64,000 nt of DNA from Erinaceus europaeus. Its lineage: Eukaryota; Chordata; Mammalia; Eulipotyphla; Erinaceidae. Positions 21,946 to 35,600 of this stretch are shown here, in pieces; position 1 is the stretch's first letter, and every line of letters begins with the position of its first letter. Position numbers and translations under genes: made by a program. Below the pieces are notes generated by a model. The model was not told the DNA's origin. It saw nothing but the letters and a program-made list of their open reading frames with translations, and ran no database searches. The stretch is taken from assembly GCF_950295315.1 (NCBI RefSeq), contig NC_080185.1, forward strand, positions 41,194,602-41,258,601, written 5' to 3'.

Positions 21946-24900
21946 CTGTAGGTGGAAGAACAATGAATTCTGAGTGTGAGGAGGAGAAGGTATTGCTGGG
22001 TATGTGTGTGGGGATGGGGTGGGGGGGAGTAATAGGATAGAAACAAGCAAATCCCACTAAGTTGAGTTACAGATGACTCAAGACAATGACATGCTCTCTA
22101 CACTGAGAAAGTGTGTGTGTATGTGTGTGTGTGTGCGCGCGCGTATGAGTGGGGAGGGGGAATCATGCATTTCTCTCATAAGTCACTGTCAGATGGCTGA
22201 TAGTCCTCTGGGGATAACCCATTCTAAATCAGCACGATAGGATTTTCTGGCTATCAGGCCATGAATCAAGCCAGAACTAGCATCTGTCAAGTGTCTTAAT
22301 AAGCTTCTCCTGCCCCAAGGCTTCCAATGGGAGGAAAAGGAAAAGGTAATGATTTGGACAGTGACTTCTCTGTTACTGGCTCTACCACTAATCAGGTATG
22401 TGACCTTGGGCACATTTTTTTTCTCTGAACCCTAATTTATCCCTCTGTAAACTGAAGAACTTATATCAGGCCACAGCTGATGTTCCTTCAGCTATAGAAC
22501 TGGGTGGAGGAAATGGGAACTGGTAGAAGGAGCCCCTGATCCTTTTCTCTGGGGGCCGAGCACTAGCACAGCAGGTTAATGCACATGGCACAAAGCGCAC
22601 GGTCTGGCATAAGGATCCCGGTTCAAGTCCCCAGCTCCCCACTTGCAGGGGGTTGCTTCACAAGTGTAGAAGCAAGTCTGCAGATGTCTATCTTTCTCTC
22701 TCCTACTCTGTCTTCCCCTCCTCTCTCAATTTCTCTCTGTCCTATCCAACAACAACAACAAGGGCAACAAAAATGGGGAAAATTGGCTTCTAGGAGCCCC
22801 GCTTTCACAGAACTCTGCCCAACTAGGGAAAGAGAGAGTCACGCTGGGAGTATGGATCGACCTGCCAATGCCCATGTTCAGTAGAGAAGCAGTTACAGAA
22901 CCCAGACCTTCCACCTTTTGCACCCCATAATGACCCTGGGTCCATGCTCCCAGAGGGTTAAAGAATAGGAAAGCTATCGGAGGAGGAGATGGGATATGGA
23001 GTTCTGGTGGTGGGATAAGCGCACTGTGGTGCAAAACGCTAGGACGGGCATAAGGATCCCGGTTCGAGTCCCCAGCTTCCCACCTGCAGGGAGTCGCTTC
23101 AAAGGTAGTGAAGCAGGTCTTCAGGTGTCTCTCTGTCTCTCTTCTTTATCTCCCCTTCTCTCTCAATTTCTCTATGTCTCTATCCAATAACAAATAAAAT
23201 TTTAAAAAAGTCTTGGACTTCTGGAGGAGGGGCTATGGAACAGCAGCAGCTGTGTTTATCTCCTCTCCCCTCCTGGGTCAACTAGGAATACCAAAGGAGA
23301 CCACCTGGGACTGCAACAAGACAGGACTAGAACAACTTCAGGAACCCATCAAATCACCAATGAGTGCAAACATGGGTGACTCATGGACAGAGAGGAGCCT
23401 AGAGAGAGATTAAGTGGCTGCTAACAGTCTGGCAATTTACCAGTTGAGACACCACCTCCAATCTCTTTCACCAACAAAAAGACAGCTGAAGGGAGGAGAG
23501 GACTCCCCTAAGACTCACTAAATGCAACTGTGAGTCTCCATTGCTACTGCTCTCCAAAGCTGGAGCAGCAGAGGGGAGGCCCTGTGCTGACACCAGGGGA
23601 CAAAGAACTAACGAGGAAACTCAGAGAAGATCTCTACCTTGGTGGCCTAGTAGTGGGGCTGTGAAAGTCTCTTTGCATAGCCACTGGATTATCTCTGCCC
23701 CACTCTGCTTTATCTCTTGGTCTGGAGTCAGTGATTAAGCTAAGAAGCATACCTATAGTTTAAAAGCCCTTAGGCTCCCATAGCCTACAGGGAAGAAAAA
23801 GAACAAAAGAGACTTTTAAGGCACTGTGCTCCAACTCAGGTATTAAAATAATATCGAAACAACTGTCAATTTCCACAACTGTGAACCATTTAATTACCTT
23901 ACTTAGACACAAGTCAATCCAGGCAAGAGTGATCAGTAATTTGAAAAGTACTGAGAGAGGGACCTCATAACATACTATAAAAAATGGAAAAATGGTTAAA
24001 TCAACAAGAAGAAATATTGGAGAAATGAACTAGGACAAGAGTCCAGCTAAAAGCCCCCCAAAGGGTGAAGCACAAAATAATGAGGTCAACATCCAAACAC
24101 TAGTTAAGGAAATAATCACAGGAGTGAGTAAACACTTTGAAAGAATTGTCATCAGAAATAAAGAAACAACCAATGAGACTCTGGAAGAAAGCACTAATTA
24201 TCTCAAGGTTATTAGAGAGATGAAAGCTCATATAGCTGAGCTAAGAACACAACTAGCTGAACAAGCTAAAACAGTATCAGAACAGGGTAACAAAATAGAT
24301 GAACTCCAGAAAGCATCAGAGGGAAGAGAGAGTAGAATAAATGAGGCTGAAGACAGAATAAGCAAGATCGAGGATGAATTAGAGACAACTAAAAAAGAAG
24401 CAAGAGATCTCAAAAAGAGATTAAGAGATACTGAAATAACAACACAGACCTATGGGATGACTTCAAAAGAAATAATGTACGCATTATTGGCTTACCAGAG
24501 GAAGAAATAGAGGAAGGGGAAGAAAGCATTCTTCAGTCCATAATAGCTGAGAACTTCTTCAGTCTAGACAACATCAGTGACATAAAGGTTCAAGAAGCCC
24601 AGAAGGTCCCACACAGAATTAACCCAGACTTAAAGACACCAAGACACATCATATTTAAAATGGAAAGGAATAAGGATAAAGAAAGGATCATGAAGGCTGT
24701 AAGAGAAAAACAAAGAGTCACCTACAGAGGAAAACCCATAAGATTAGCAGCAGACTTCTCCACACAAATACTATAGTCCAGAAGAGAATGGCAAGATATC
24801 TCTCGAGTGCTCATTGAGAAAAGCTTTCAAAGACTACTGTATCCTGCTAGTCTGTCATTCAGGCTAGATGGAGGCATAAAAACCTTCTCAGACAAGCAAC

Positions 24901-27900
24901 AGTTGAAAGAATCAACTATCACCAAGCCTGCCCTGAAAGAAGTTCTGAAAGTTCGCTTATAAAGAGACCACCATAAATATGACATATATCAGAACACTCT
25001 AAAAATCTACAAGAATGGCATTAAAATATCTTCAGTCTTTGATATCAATAAATGTCAATGGCCTAAATTCACCTATTAAAAGGCACAGAGTAGGAAGATG
25101 TATCAGAAAACACAACCCAACAATCTGCTGTCTACAGGAAACCCACCTAACTCCACAAGACAAACACAGACTCAAAGTCAAAGGATGGAAAACTATCATA
25201 CAAGCCAATGGCCCACAAAAAAAAGGGCAGGAACAGGAACATATCTGACATGATAAACTTTTTTTTTTTTAATATTTTTTTTTATTAATTTTATTTTTGA
25301 GAGAGATGCAGAGAGAGACACATACACACACGCTATGAGACACCAGAGCACTGCTCAGCTCTGGCTTATGGTGGGCAGGGCATTGAACCTGGGATTTCGG
25401 AGCCTCAGGCATGAGAGTCTGTTTGCATAACCATTATGCTGTGTTCCCCGCCCTGACATGATAAACTTTAAAAAAAATAAAATTTAAAAATATAGGGATG
25501 GGCACTACTTAATGCTCAGAGGATCAGTCAAATCAAGAAGACTTAACAATCATTAACATCTATGTACCCAATGAGAAGTCATCTAAATACATCAAGCAGC
25601 TACTAAAAGAGCTACAGCAATATATTAACAGCAACACAGTCATAGTAGGGGACTTCAACACCCCACTCTCTCAACTTGACAGATCATCCAGGCAGAAAAT
25701 CAGTAAAGACATAAGGGAGCTAAATGAAGAGATAGATTAACTAGAACTATTGGATGTTTTCAGAATCATTCATCCCAAGAAACTGGAATACACATTTTAC
25801 TCAAGTCCACATGGGTCATTCTCAAGGGAAGATCATATGTTAGGCCACAAAGACAGCATCAGCAAATTCAAGAGCATTGAAATCATCCCAAGCATCTTCT
25901 CAGACTGTTGGTATACTTCTAAATTCTGCTTCTTCGAAGACCCCTTCTGTTGCATTGCTTGACTCTGGTCTATTTACATAATCATTGTATTCATTGGTTT
26001 AATCCCCACTTCTTCTTCTAGCGTTTGCCCTTCTTCCGTAGCCAGTCAACAGCGTCAGGTTGAGCCTGATGTAGTTTCGAGACCTCCTTTGAATCTGGAG
26101 AGGTGGCAGTCGTTGACTATGTGGGTCATAGTCTGTCTGTAGCCACAGGGGTAGTTTGGGTCATCTCTGGCTCCCCAGCGATGGAACATAGCGGCGCACC
26201 GGCCATGGCCTGTTCGATAGCGATTGAGGAGGGCCCAATCATAACGTGCTAGGTCAAAGCCGGGTTGACGCTTGCAGGGGTCTGTGATGAGGTGTTTGTT
26301 CTTTACCTCAGCTGACTGCCAACTCTGTTTCTAAGAGTCTGGAACAGAGAAGTTCAGTGTAGGCGTAGGAGACCAGATTGGATGACGAGACGTCAAGCGT
26401 TGAACAGGGTGGGCGAAGATCCGCGTATATTGGCAGGTCCGGTCGAGTGTAGACGTGGGAAATGAACTTAGATGATGCCGCATCCCGACGAATATCTGGC
26501 GGGGCGATGTTGCTAAGAACTGGCAGCCATGGAACCGGGGTGGAACGGATGGTTCCAGATATCCCCACTGGTTCGCTTTTTCCTTCTCCCCACTCCCTAT
26601 CCTACGTACTTCCTCTTCCTGACACTTCAGTCTCAAGATTATATATATATATGACAGGATTATGATTAGAGAGAGCTAGATCAAACTGCATCCCCTCTCG
26701 TCAATAAAGATTGAACTGTGTTCCCAGCTCAGCCATGAATCCCTGGTCCTCTGTCTCCCGCCCGTGAAGCTAGGCTGGCAAATGGCGCCCTGAACAGGGA
26801 CTGGCATCAGACCACAGTGGAATTAAACTAACACTTAAGAATCAACAAAAGATTAGCAATACTCCAAAAATGTGGGAGCTTAACAGTACACTACTCAACA
26901 ACTACTGGGTCAAAGAGGAAATTAAGGAAGAAATCAAAATGTTTAAAGACTTCATGAAAATGAAGACACAAGCTATCAAAATATTTGGGACACAGCTAAG
27001 GCAGTACTGAGAGAGAAGTTCATAGCCATACAAGCACATATAAGGAAAGAAGAAAAAGCACAAATTAACAGCCTGATTTCACATCTTAAAGACCTAGAAG
27101 AAGAAGAAGAACAAAGGAACCCTAAAGCAACCAGAAGGACAGAAATCACTAAAGTTAGGACAGAAATCAATAACACTGAAAATAAGAAAACCATAGAAAA
27201 GATCAACGAAAGTAAATTTTGGTTCTTCAAAAGAGTGAACAAAATCAACAAACCTTTAGCCAGACTCACAAAACAAAAAAGGGAGAAGACCCAAATAAAT
27301 CGGATAGTAAATCAAAGAGGAGATATCACAACAGACACCACAGAAATTCAACATATTATGCGAGACTTCTATGAACAACTATATGCCACCAAGCTAGAGA
27401 ACCTGGAAGAAATGGACGATTTCCTAGATACCTACCAACTTCCAAAATCAAGTAAAGAGGAACTAGGTAACGTGAACAGGCCCATCACAGCTAATGAAAT
27501 TGAAACAGTTATCAAAAACCTCCCCCAAAATAAAAGTATTGGACCAAATGGTTTTACAAATGAATTCTACAAATCCTTCAAAGAAGAACTAATACCTCTA
27601 CTTTTAAAAGTCTTCCAGAAGATTGAAGACACTGGAATACTCCCTTCCAGCTTCTATGAAGCCAACATCACTCTGATACCAAAAGCAGACAGGGACACAA
27701 CCAAAAAAGAAAACTATAGACCAATATCTCTGATGAACATAGATGCTAAAATACTGAACAAAATTCTAGCCAACCGGATACAGAAGTATATTCAAAAGAT
27801 TGTTCATCATGACCAAGTGGGGTTTATCCCAGGCATGCAAGATTGGTTTAATATACGTAAATCAATCAATGTGATCCACTACAGCAATAAAAACAAGACC

Positions 27901-30900
27901 AAAACCACATGGTCATATCAATAGATGCAGAGAAAGCCTTTGACAAAATACAACAACTCTTTATGATCAAAACACTACAAAAATGGGAATAGGTGGAAAA
28001 TTCCTGAAGATAGTGGAGTCTATTTATAGCAAACCTACAGCCAACATCATATTCAATGGTGAAAAACTGGAAGCATTTCCCCTCAGATCAGGTACTAGAC
28101 AGGACTGCCCACTATCACTGTTATTATTCAACGTAGCGTTGGAAGTTCTTGCCATAGCAATCAGGTAGGAGCAAGGAATTAAAGGAATACAGATTGGAAG
28201 AGAAGAAGTCAAATTCTCCCTATTTGCAGATGACATGATAGTATACATAGAAACACCTAGGGAATTCAGCCAGAAGCTTTCGGAAATCATCAGGCAATAC
28301 AGTAAGGTGTCAGGCTACAAAATTAACATTAAAAAGTCAGTGGCATTCCTCTATGCAAACACTAGGTTAGACTAAGTTGAAATCCAGAAATCAATTCCTT
28401 TTACTATAGCAACAAAAACAATAAAATATCTAGGAGTAAACCTAACTAAAGAAGTGAAACATTTGTAAACTGAAAATTATGAGTCACTACTTTAGGAAAT
28501 TGAAAAAGACACAGAGAAGTGGAATGATATTCCATGTCCATGGGTTGGAAGAATTAACATCATCAAAATGAATATACTACCCAGAGCCATATACAAATTT
28601 AAAGCTATCCCCATCAAGATCCCAACCACATATTTTAGAAGAATAGAACAAATGCTACAGATGTTTATCTGGAACCAGAAAAGACCTAGAATTGCCAAAA
28701 CAATCTTGAGAAGAAAGAACAGAACTGGAGTTATCACACTCCCAGATCTCAAATTGTCATCAAAACTGCTTGGTACTGGAACATGAATAGACACACTGAC
28801 CAGTGGAATAGAATTGAGAGTCCAGAAGTAAGCCCCCACACCTATGGCCATCTAATCTTTGATAAAGGTGCTCAGACTATTAAATGGGGTAAGCAGAGTA
28901 TCTTCAACAAATGGTGTTGGGAAAAAATGGGTTGAAACATGCAGAAGAATGTAACTGAACCACCATATTCACCAAACACAAAAGTAAAGTCCAAGTGGAT
29001 CAAGGACTTGGATGTTAGACCACAAACTATCAGATACTTAGAGGAAAATATTGGCAGAGCTCTTTTCTGCATAAATTTTAAAGACATCTTCAATGAAACG
29101 AATTCAATTACAAAGAAGACTAAGGCAAGAATAAACCTATGGGACTAAATCAAATTAAAAATCTTCTTCACAGCAAAAGAAACCACTACCCAAACCAAGA
29201 GACCCATCACAGAATGGGAGAAGATCTTTACATGCCATACATCAGACAAGAGTTTAATAACCAAAATATACAAAGAGCTTGCCAAACTCAACAAGAAAAC
29301 AAATAACCCCATCCAAAAATGGGGGGAGGACATAGAATATTCACCACAGAAGGGATCCAAAAGGCTGAGAAACACATGAAAAAATGTTCCAAGTCTCTGA
29401 CTGTCAGAGAAATGCAAATAAAGACAACAATGAGATACCACTTCACTCCTGTGAGAATGTCATACATCAGAAAAGGTAACAGCATCAAATGCTGGAGACA
29501 TTGTGAGAATGTAAATTGGTCCAACCCTTGTGGGGAGCAGTCTGCAGAACACTCAGAAGGCTAGAAATGGACCTACCCTATAATCCTGCAATTCCTCTCC
29601 TGGGGATATATCCTAAGGAACCCAACACACCCATCCCAAAAGATCTGTGTACACATATGTTCTTAGCAGCACAATTTGTAATAGCAAAAAGTTGCAAGCA
29701 ACCCAGATGTCCAACAACAGATGAGTGGCTGAGCAAGTTGTGGTATATGTACCCAATGAAATACTACTCAGCTATAAAAAATGGTGACTTCACTTTTTTC
29801 AGGTGATCTTGGATGGACCTTGAACAATTTCATTTTCAGTGAAATAAGTCAGAAACTAAAGGATGAATATGGGATGATCTCACTCTCAGGCAGAGGTTGA
29901 AAACAAGATCAGAAAAGAAAACACAAGTAGAACCTGAACTGGAATTGTTGTATTTCACCAAAATAAAAGACTCTGCAGTGGTTGGGGGGGAGAATACAGG
30001 TCCAAAAAGGATGATAGAGGACGTAGTGGGGGTTGTATTGTTATATGGAAAACTGGCAAATGTTATGTATGTATAAACTATTGTATTTACTGTTGAATGT
30101 AAAACATTAATTCTCCAATAAAGAAAATTTTAAAAAAGTGATTTTCTTCCCTCTGTGAGTACTTGCTGTTTCTTTTAAAAATATATTTATTTATTTATAT
30201 ATTCCCTCTTGTTGCCCTCGTTTTTTTTATTATTGTAGTTATTATTGTTGTTCTTGATGCCATCTTTGTTGTTGGATAGGACAGAGAGAAATGGAGAGAA
30301 GAAGGGAAGACAGAGAGGGGGAAAGAAAGATAGACACTTGTAGACCTGCTTCACCCCTTGCAAAGCGACTCCGCTGCAGGTGGGGAGCCAGGGTCTAGAA
30401 CCAGTATCCTTATACTGGTCCTTGTGCTTCATGCCACGAGCGCTTAACCCACTGCACTACTGCTGGACTCCCAGTACTTGCTGTTTCCTAATTGGCATAT
30501 AACTCAGCCACCTCTCTCACTGTCTCTAAGCCCTTTAATTTAATTTAATGTAATTTAATTTAATTTAACTTCTATGAGAGAGAGATACAGAAGGCAAGTT
30601 ACAGAGAAAGAGACTAGAACACTGCTCAGTTCTGGTGCTGGGAATTGAACCTGGGGCTTGAGAGCCTTAGGCATGACAGTTATCTGCAGAACCATTATAC
30701 TGTCTCCCTGGACCTCCAAAGCCCTTTCTGACACCAGAGAAAGAAGGGGATACAGACTTACATGAGTCAGTTTGCCGTAGTAAGGGTAGTAGCGAAGGTC
30801 AAAAGAAGCCGACTCTGGGTAGTACTTGATGGATCGGATATCATTTTCATCCCCTCTCTGTAGGTAAAAGCAGGTACATGTGGAGTGCTGTGCCATTCCC

Positions 30901-32599
30901 TGGTTGGATGGAACTGGAGCTAATGGGGCCTGTACTCCCTGGTGAAATCACTCTGTGACCCATAATCAACTGTCCTAAGAAGGACCACGAAAGCAAAATG
31001 GGACAAAACATAGCCCTATAATATACCTATCCCTGGATCTATACCTGGAAGAGTGTCTTTACGGAGAAAGACTGTACCTTGGCTTTTCAGTTAAAAAATT
31101 ACTGAGCTGCAGAGTTGGGCTAGGGAGGCCCTCTGTACTGGTTCCTAGGGGACCCAGAAGGAAGCACTCTGGATGGCTTGCAATAGCTAGTGCTGCTCTG
31201 GCAAGAGAAGCCACCATGCCAGCCCCTCTCCAGTGACCCATACTGGGCCTGGCACCATCTTGAACTTCAGAGCTGAGGCGGGTATAAATGGAGACACAGA
31301 TGGTTAACCTCACCCTACAGCAGTCTGCATGTTGCAGGCTAATTTCTGAAGAAGGTGTGGCTAGTACATCACTAGGAGCCAGTTGCTTACTGGGGTTATT
31401 AGATCATGTCTATCAACATAGTGTAATTGTTTTTAGTATAAACAGAGCTGCCCTTCATCTGTTCTGGTAATTACCTCCTCCTGCTTCATTTTCACAAGTG
31501 GGTGTGGAGCTGAGCAGTATTGATTATTAAAGACTGTATAAGGGCTCTTGACATTCCATTTTCATTTCTTTAAAAGGACAGCTTGCAGCTAGTTTTGATG
31601 TAAACTGAAAAAGGAACGGTATCCACCAAAGAAAAATAAGCAGGACTCAGTCCAGTCATGACACTAGTTTAAGACTGAGTTAGTTTTACAATTTGCTTAT
31701 ATATTCTTTGAAAAGCAAAAAAAAAAAAATGACATTGACTTTTGGTGACTAGTCTGGGGAATCATTCCCACTAGTTCACAACCACACATTGCAAGTGTGT
31801 ATCACAGATGCACGTGCCTTTGAACAAGACGATTGTCCTTCCTCCCCTGCTCATCTGGCAGACACTGACTGGCTCAGGGGCACTAATCCACAAGATAACC
31901 TACCCATTCCTCTTCAATGTCCTCATTGTGCTTTCCATAGCATCTGGAATGCTCGATTGCCCTGATTTCAGAGACAGTCATATTTGTCTGGGCCGAGCCA
32001 ACACCTAGCTAAGCAGCTGGTATACACTAAGCCATCTAGTGATGCTTGCTCAGTGGGAATCGCTGGCTAAGTAGATGCTGCCTTTTGATCTGCCACCTTC
32101 CAGATTGGAATTCTAAGCTATACTTCTAGTTCTGAGAAAGGGGTTACCTTTCTCATATATTTGCAAGACAGCTGTTCAAGGTTCGGGGTGCAGCTGAGGT
32201 TGTCAAACAGGAGGGAGCTATTGCAGGTTTGAGAAGCAAATGGAGACTTAGGAGTTTTTTCCTACAAAGGATTGAATTGGCACAGATGAGATAGGAGTTA
32301 ATGGTCCCTGGAAGGACACTTAATTAGCATATTAATAGAGTCCTGTTTATACTTCCCTTGTAGTCATTTGTTATTGCAACAGCCAGTGCCACTGGTCATT
32401 GCTGCAAAAAGTGAAATTCAGTTTTAAAAGCAGGAACTAATGACTTAATGAAGGCCGGCTGTTTAGTTCAAAGAAACAAGTCATTAGAGCTAAAAGCAAA
32501 AATGTAAACAGAATCCCAATTAAGGACTTGGCATTTTGTTACTCCCTGCTGTGACCTTTAGCCATGGTCAAGTCTTAGGCCTTGCATAGGTATAAAATA

Positions 32600-32655
<56 letters not shown>

Positions 32656-35600
32656 TTTCTGAAAATATGGAGCCGTGAAAGCATTAAAGGGAAGTGTAGT
32701 TATGGACCCTTTTATCAACCCATAGCCAGGATGAATCAGCCACCTTTTTTGCATAGAACAGATATGCTAATAATACTTAATTAGAAAAGGTGCATTACCT
32801 GAACCTTGCAGGAAACTTTCACAGGATCTCCATGCTTAGGACGAAAGCCAACAATCTAAGTCAAAAGAAAGCCAGTGTTTCCAAAATGAAACGAAACGAA
32901 ACAAAACAAAACAAACAAACAAACAACAATAACAAAAAACCACGATTGGACAGTCAAAACAAGATCTCTTGAAATCTCTCCTGAGTTATCTCTTCCTTAG
33001 ACCTAACCTTAAATCTAGTTTGCTCTCTCAGAAATGTCATGCAAAGCAGAAAACACAAGATTCTTCAGAGCTGTGCAGTTCAGCTAATTCCTTCTTATAC
33101 ACGTGCCTGACAACATACAGTCATAACTGTAGTGAGATAACTGAAGATACAAAGAACTTTCCATCTTCAAGAGGGATGTACCTGGGAAAGCTTTGTCAGG
33201 CATTGAGGAAAGAAGGAAAATCTATTTCTTATGACATTAGAAACACTCCCACCTCCACAATATGTCCATCGCCTGTCCTGAACAGCACCACATCTTATTC
33301 CTGACAGAGCGCATCAAATGCTGGCTGAGGGGTAGGGGGCAATGGTCAACAGGATGTATTCAGGGAGAAGGAATTATCGCTTGATAGGGTTGTCTGCATC
33401 ACTGATGTCAGTAAAAATGGCCAAATGTACAGTGTGTGAAGACAGAACCCAAGCATAGTAGAGTAACCAGACCAGACCCTTCCTACAAAGTTCACTCATT
33501 TATCATTGCTGGACTGTCAAGGATCAGTATACCCGGTTCATCTTTAGAAGGATGCAGGGTTGTCCAGTAGAGTAGCCAAAAGTAGGGTCCTCCAAACCAG
33601 AGCAGTTCTTCAGGAAGGAACGCTTAAATTGGCAGGCCTTCTTGTCCTCCTCATCATCACCATCTTGGATGAAGTACTCCCCCGGGGGACAATCCACATT
33701 CATTTCCTCTTGAAGACTGTCGTTATAGCCTAAAGCATGTGGTTGGCAGAGTTATGTTAGACAGGTGCTACAAGGGGGCACTTTCAATAATCTCTTCCCT
33801 AGATGCCTTTCTCTAGCTGGCTTAAATTCCCCATAACATTCATCCAGTCTGTCTTGGACCCTGTAAACTGGCATCAGGTGTCTGAATCCCTTTATCAGCA
33901 ACATCTCATCCAGGAGCTCTTCTGGGCCTATCTCCATAGCCCACTTTGATTGCCTGCCCACTTGGGTCTTATTAACTCAGAATTTCTAGATATCCATCTC
34001 TGGGTCACAAGTTGGTTACTCCCCCCCACCCTTCTTCACCAGAGTACTATCCAACTTATGGTGGTGCTGGGTTCCTGCTGTGTTATCTCCCCAGTTACAA
34101 ATTGTTCTACAGGTCAGTAACTTTTAAATTCCTCTCTGTTTCCCATTATCTCATTTTCAGATATGGTAATTTATAAATCTGAAGAGTAGCCTCTTTTACT
34201 TTGGGAAGAGGAAGGAGCATATAATAGACAAATTTTGGAAGAGGAACTGAATCACATCAAGGCATGAGTATGCAAAGGAGGAAATGTTTTTTATAGACTA
34301 CTTCTATAATATAGATTTTTAAAAATATTTGTTTATTCCCTTTTGTTGCCCTTTTATTGTTGTTATAGTTATTATTGTTGTTGTTATTGATGTCGTTGTT
34401 GTTGGATAGGACAGAGAGAAATGGAGAGAGGAGGGGAAGACAGAGAGAGGGGAGAGAAAGATAGACACCTGCATACCTGCTTCACCGCCTGTGAAGCGAC
34501 TCCCCTGCAGGTGGGGAGCCAAGGGCTCGAACCTGGGTCCTTAAGCCGGTCCTTGCGCTTCACACCACGTGCGCTTAACCCGCTGTGCTACCACCCAACT
34601 CCCCTAATATAGACTTTTATAGACTACTTCTTTTTAAATGTATTTTATTTATGCATTTGTTTATTGGATAGAGACAAAGAGAAGTTGAAAGAAGATGAGG
34701 GGGTAAAGAAGGGGAGAAAGACACTTGCAGCACTGCTTCACCACTCATGAAGCTTCCCTCCTGTAGGTGGGGGGCAGGGGCTTGAACCTCAGTCATCACA
34801 CATGATAACATGTGTTCTCAACCTAGTGCACCATCACCCAGCCTCAAGGTTAGATCTTTTTTACGTTCAGCTTGGGAAATGTCTCCCTTTGAGATGGCAC
34901 CTGATGCAAGAGAGTGAGATGTGTGTTGTGGAACAAGAGAAAGAGGAGGAGGAAGAAGTAAATCAGCTCCTCGCGCTTTAAAAGGGGGGAAAATTGACAC
35001 TGAAAACTAGAAGCTTAGATCTAAAGACAGAAACCAACGACAAACACAGAATTTCCACCAAGAGGGCAAGAGGTGTGTGATTCTGTCTGTTGGAGATACT
35101 CAGTTACTGTGCTTTCACATTGGGTGAAGTTAACATGTGTCTAAGGGACATACCTCAGGGATAAATTTCAGAGGGTTTATCCCTGAGCTCACTCAGGCTA
35201 CTAGGTGCCATAGAACTAGGGTTTTGGGAGTCGGTTGGTAGCAGCGGGTTAAGCGCATGTGGCTCGAAGCACAAGGACCAGTACTTTGCGTGAGATGACT
35301 CTTTAAGACGTGTTCCTTTAAAGAGTTTATTGTTGGGTCTGGGCAGTGGTACACCTGGTTGAGCACAAGGACCCAGGTCTGAGCCACCAGTCTCTGCTTG
35401 CAGGGGGAAAGCTTTTCAAGTGGTTAAGCAGGTCTGCAGGTGTCTCCCTGTCTCTCTCCCTCTCTATACCCTTCTTCCCTTTCAATTTCTGACTGTCTCT
35501 ATCCAATAAATAAATAGATAAAGATAATAAAAATGTTTTTTAAAAGGATATATTGTCTACTGTCCTACCATCCTGAATGCACCTGTTCTTGTCTAAATAG

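Larger units (their letters stand above)
25906..26806 (+). mobile_element. Endogenous retrovirus LTR plus primer-binding site, no internal genes
   Basis: Inserted in L1 ORF2 between 6-base duplications TCAGAC (25900-25905 and 26807-26812), the size usual for beta-like retroviruses. The LTR runs from TGTTGG at 25906 to CTGGCA at 26780 and, without its nested Vingi, is about 316 bases: U3, a TATATATATATA box near 26641, poly(A) signal AATAAA at 26703-26708 and a short U5. After it come AA, the primer-binding site (26783-26801) and TGGCA, which repeats the LTR end. No gag, pol or env remains. Not a functional virus. Confidence 0.85.
25015..29870 (+). pseudogene. L1 ORF2 (endonuclease-reverse transcriptase), degraded and interrupted
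   Basis: 25015-25248 holds the start of the AP-endonuclease domain ([12 protein letters not shown] and the catalytic QETHL motif). The domain is broken by the SINE at 25262 and the LTR at 25906. 27235-27924 is an intact 229-codon stretch covering the RT fingers/palm, 27983-28168 the next part, and the catalytic FADD motif is at 28223-28234. Readable C-terminal pieces extend to 29806. Several stops and frameshifts separate them. The 3' border is estimated. Confidence 0.85.
23212..30123 (+). mobile_element. L1 LINE, near full length, inactive, in ATP1B4 intron 7
   Basis: Exact 16-base target duplication AAAATTTTAAAAAAGT at 23196-23211 and 30124-30139 marks both ends. Removing the nested SINE and ERV insertions leaves about 5.8 kb: a 5'UTR of some 0.8 kb, ORF1, a 50-base gap, ORF2 and a 3'UTR ending in TCTCCAATAAAG. 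It lies antisense to ATP1B4. Both frames carry stops and shifts, so it cannot move by itself. Confidence 0.9.

Noticed and set aside
21784..21951. Plus-strand frame over the last ATP1B4 exon
   Set aside because: Antisense shadow of exon 8.
25906..26806. Retroviral gag, pol or env remains
   Set aside because: Nothing but LTR and PBS is left; the open frames inside are antisense and belong to the nested Vingi.
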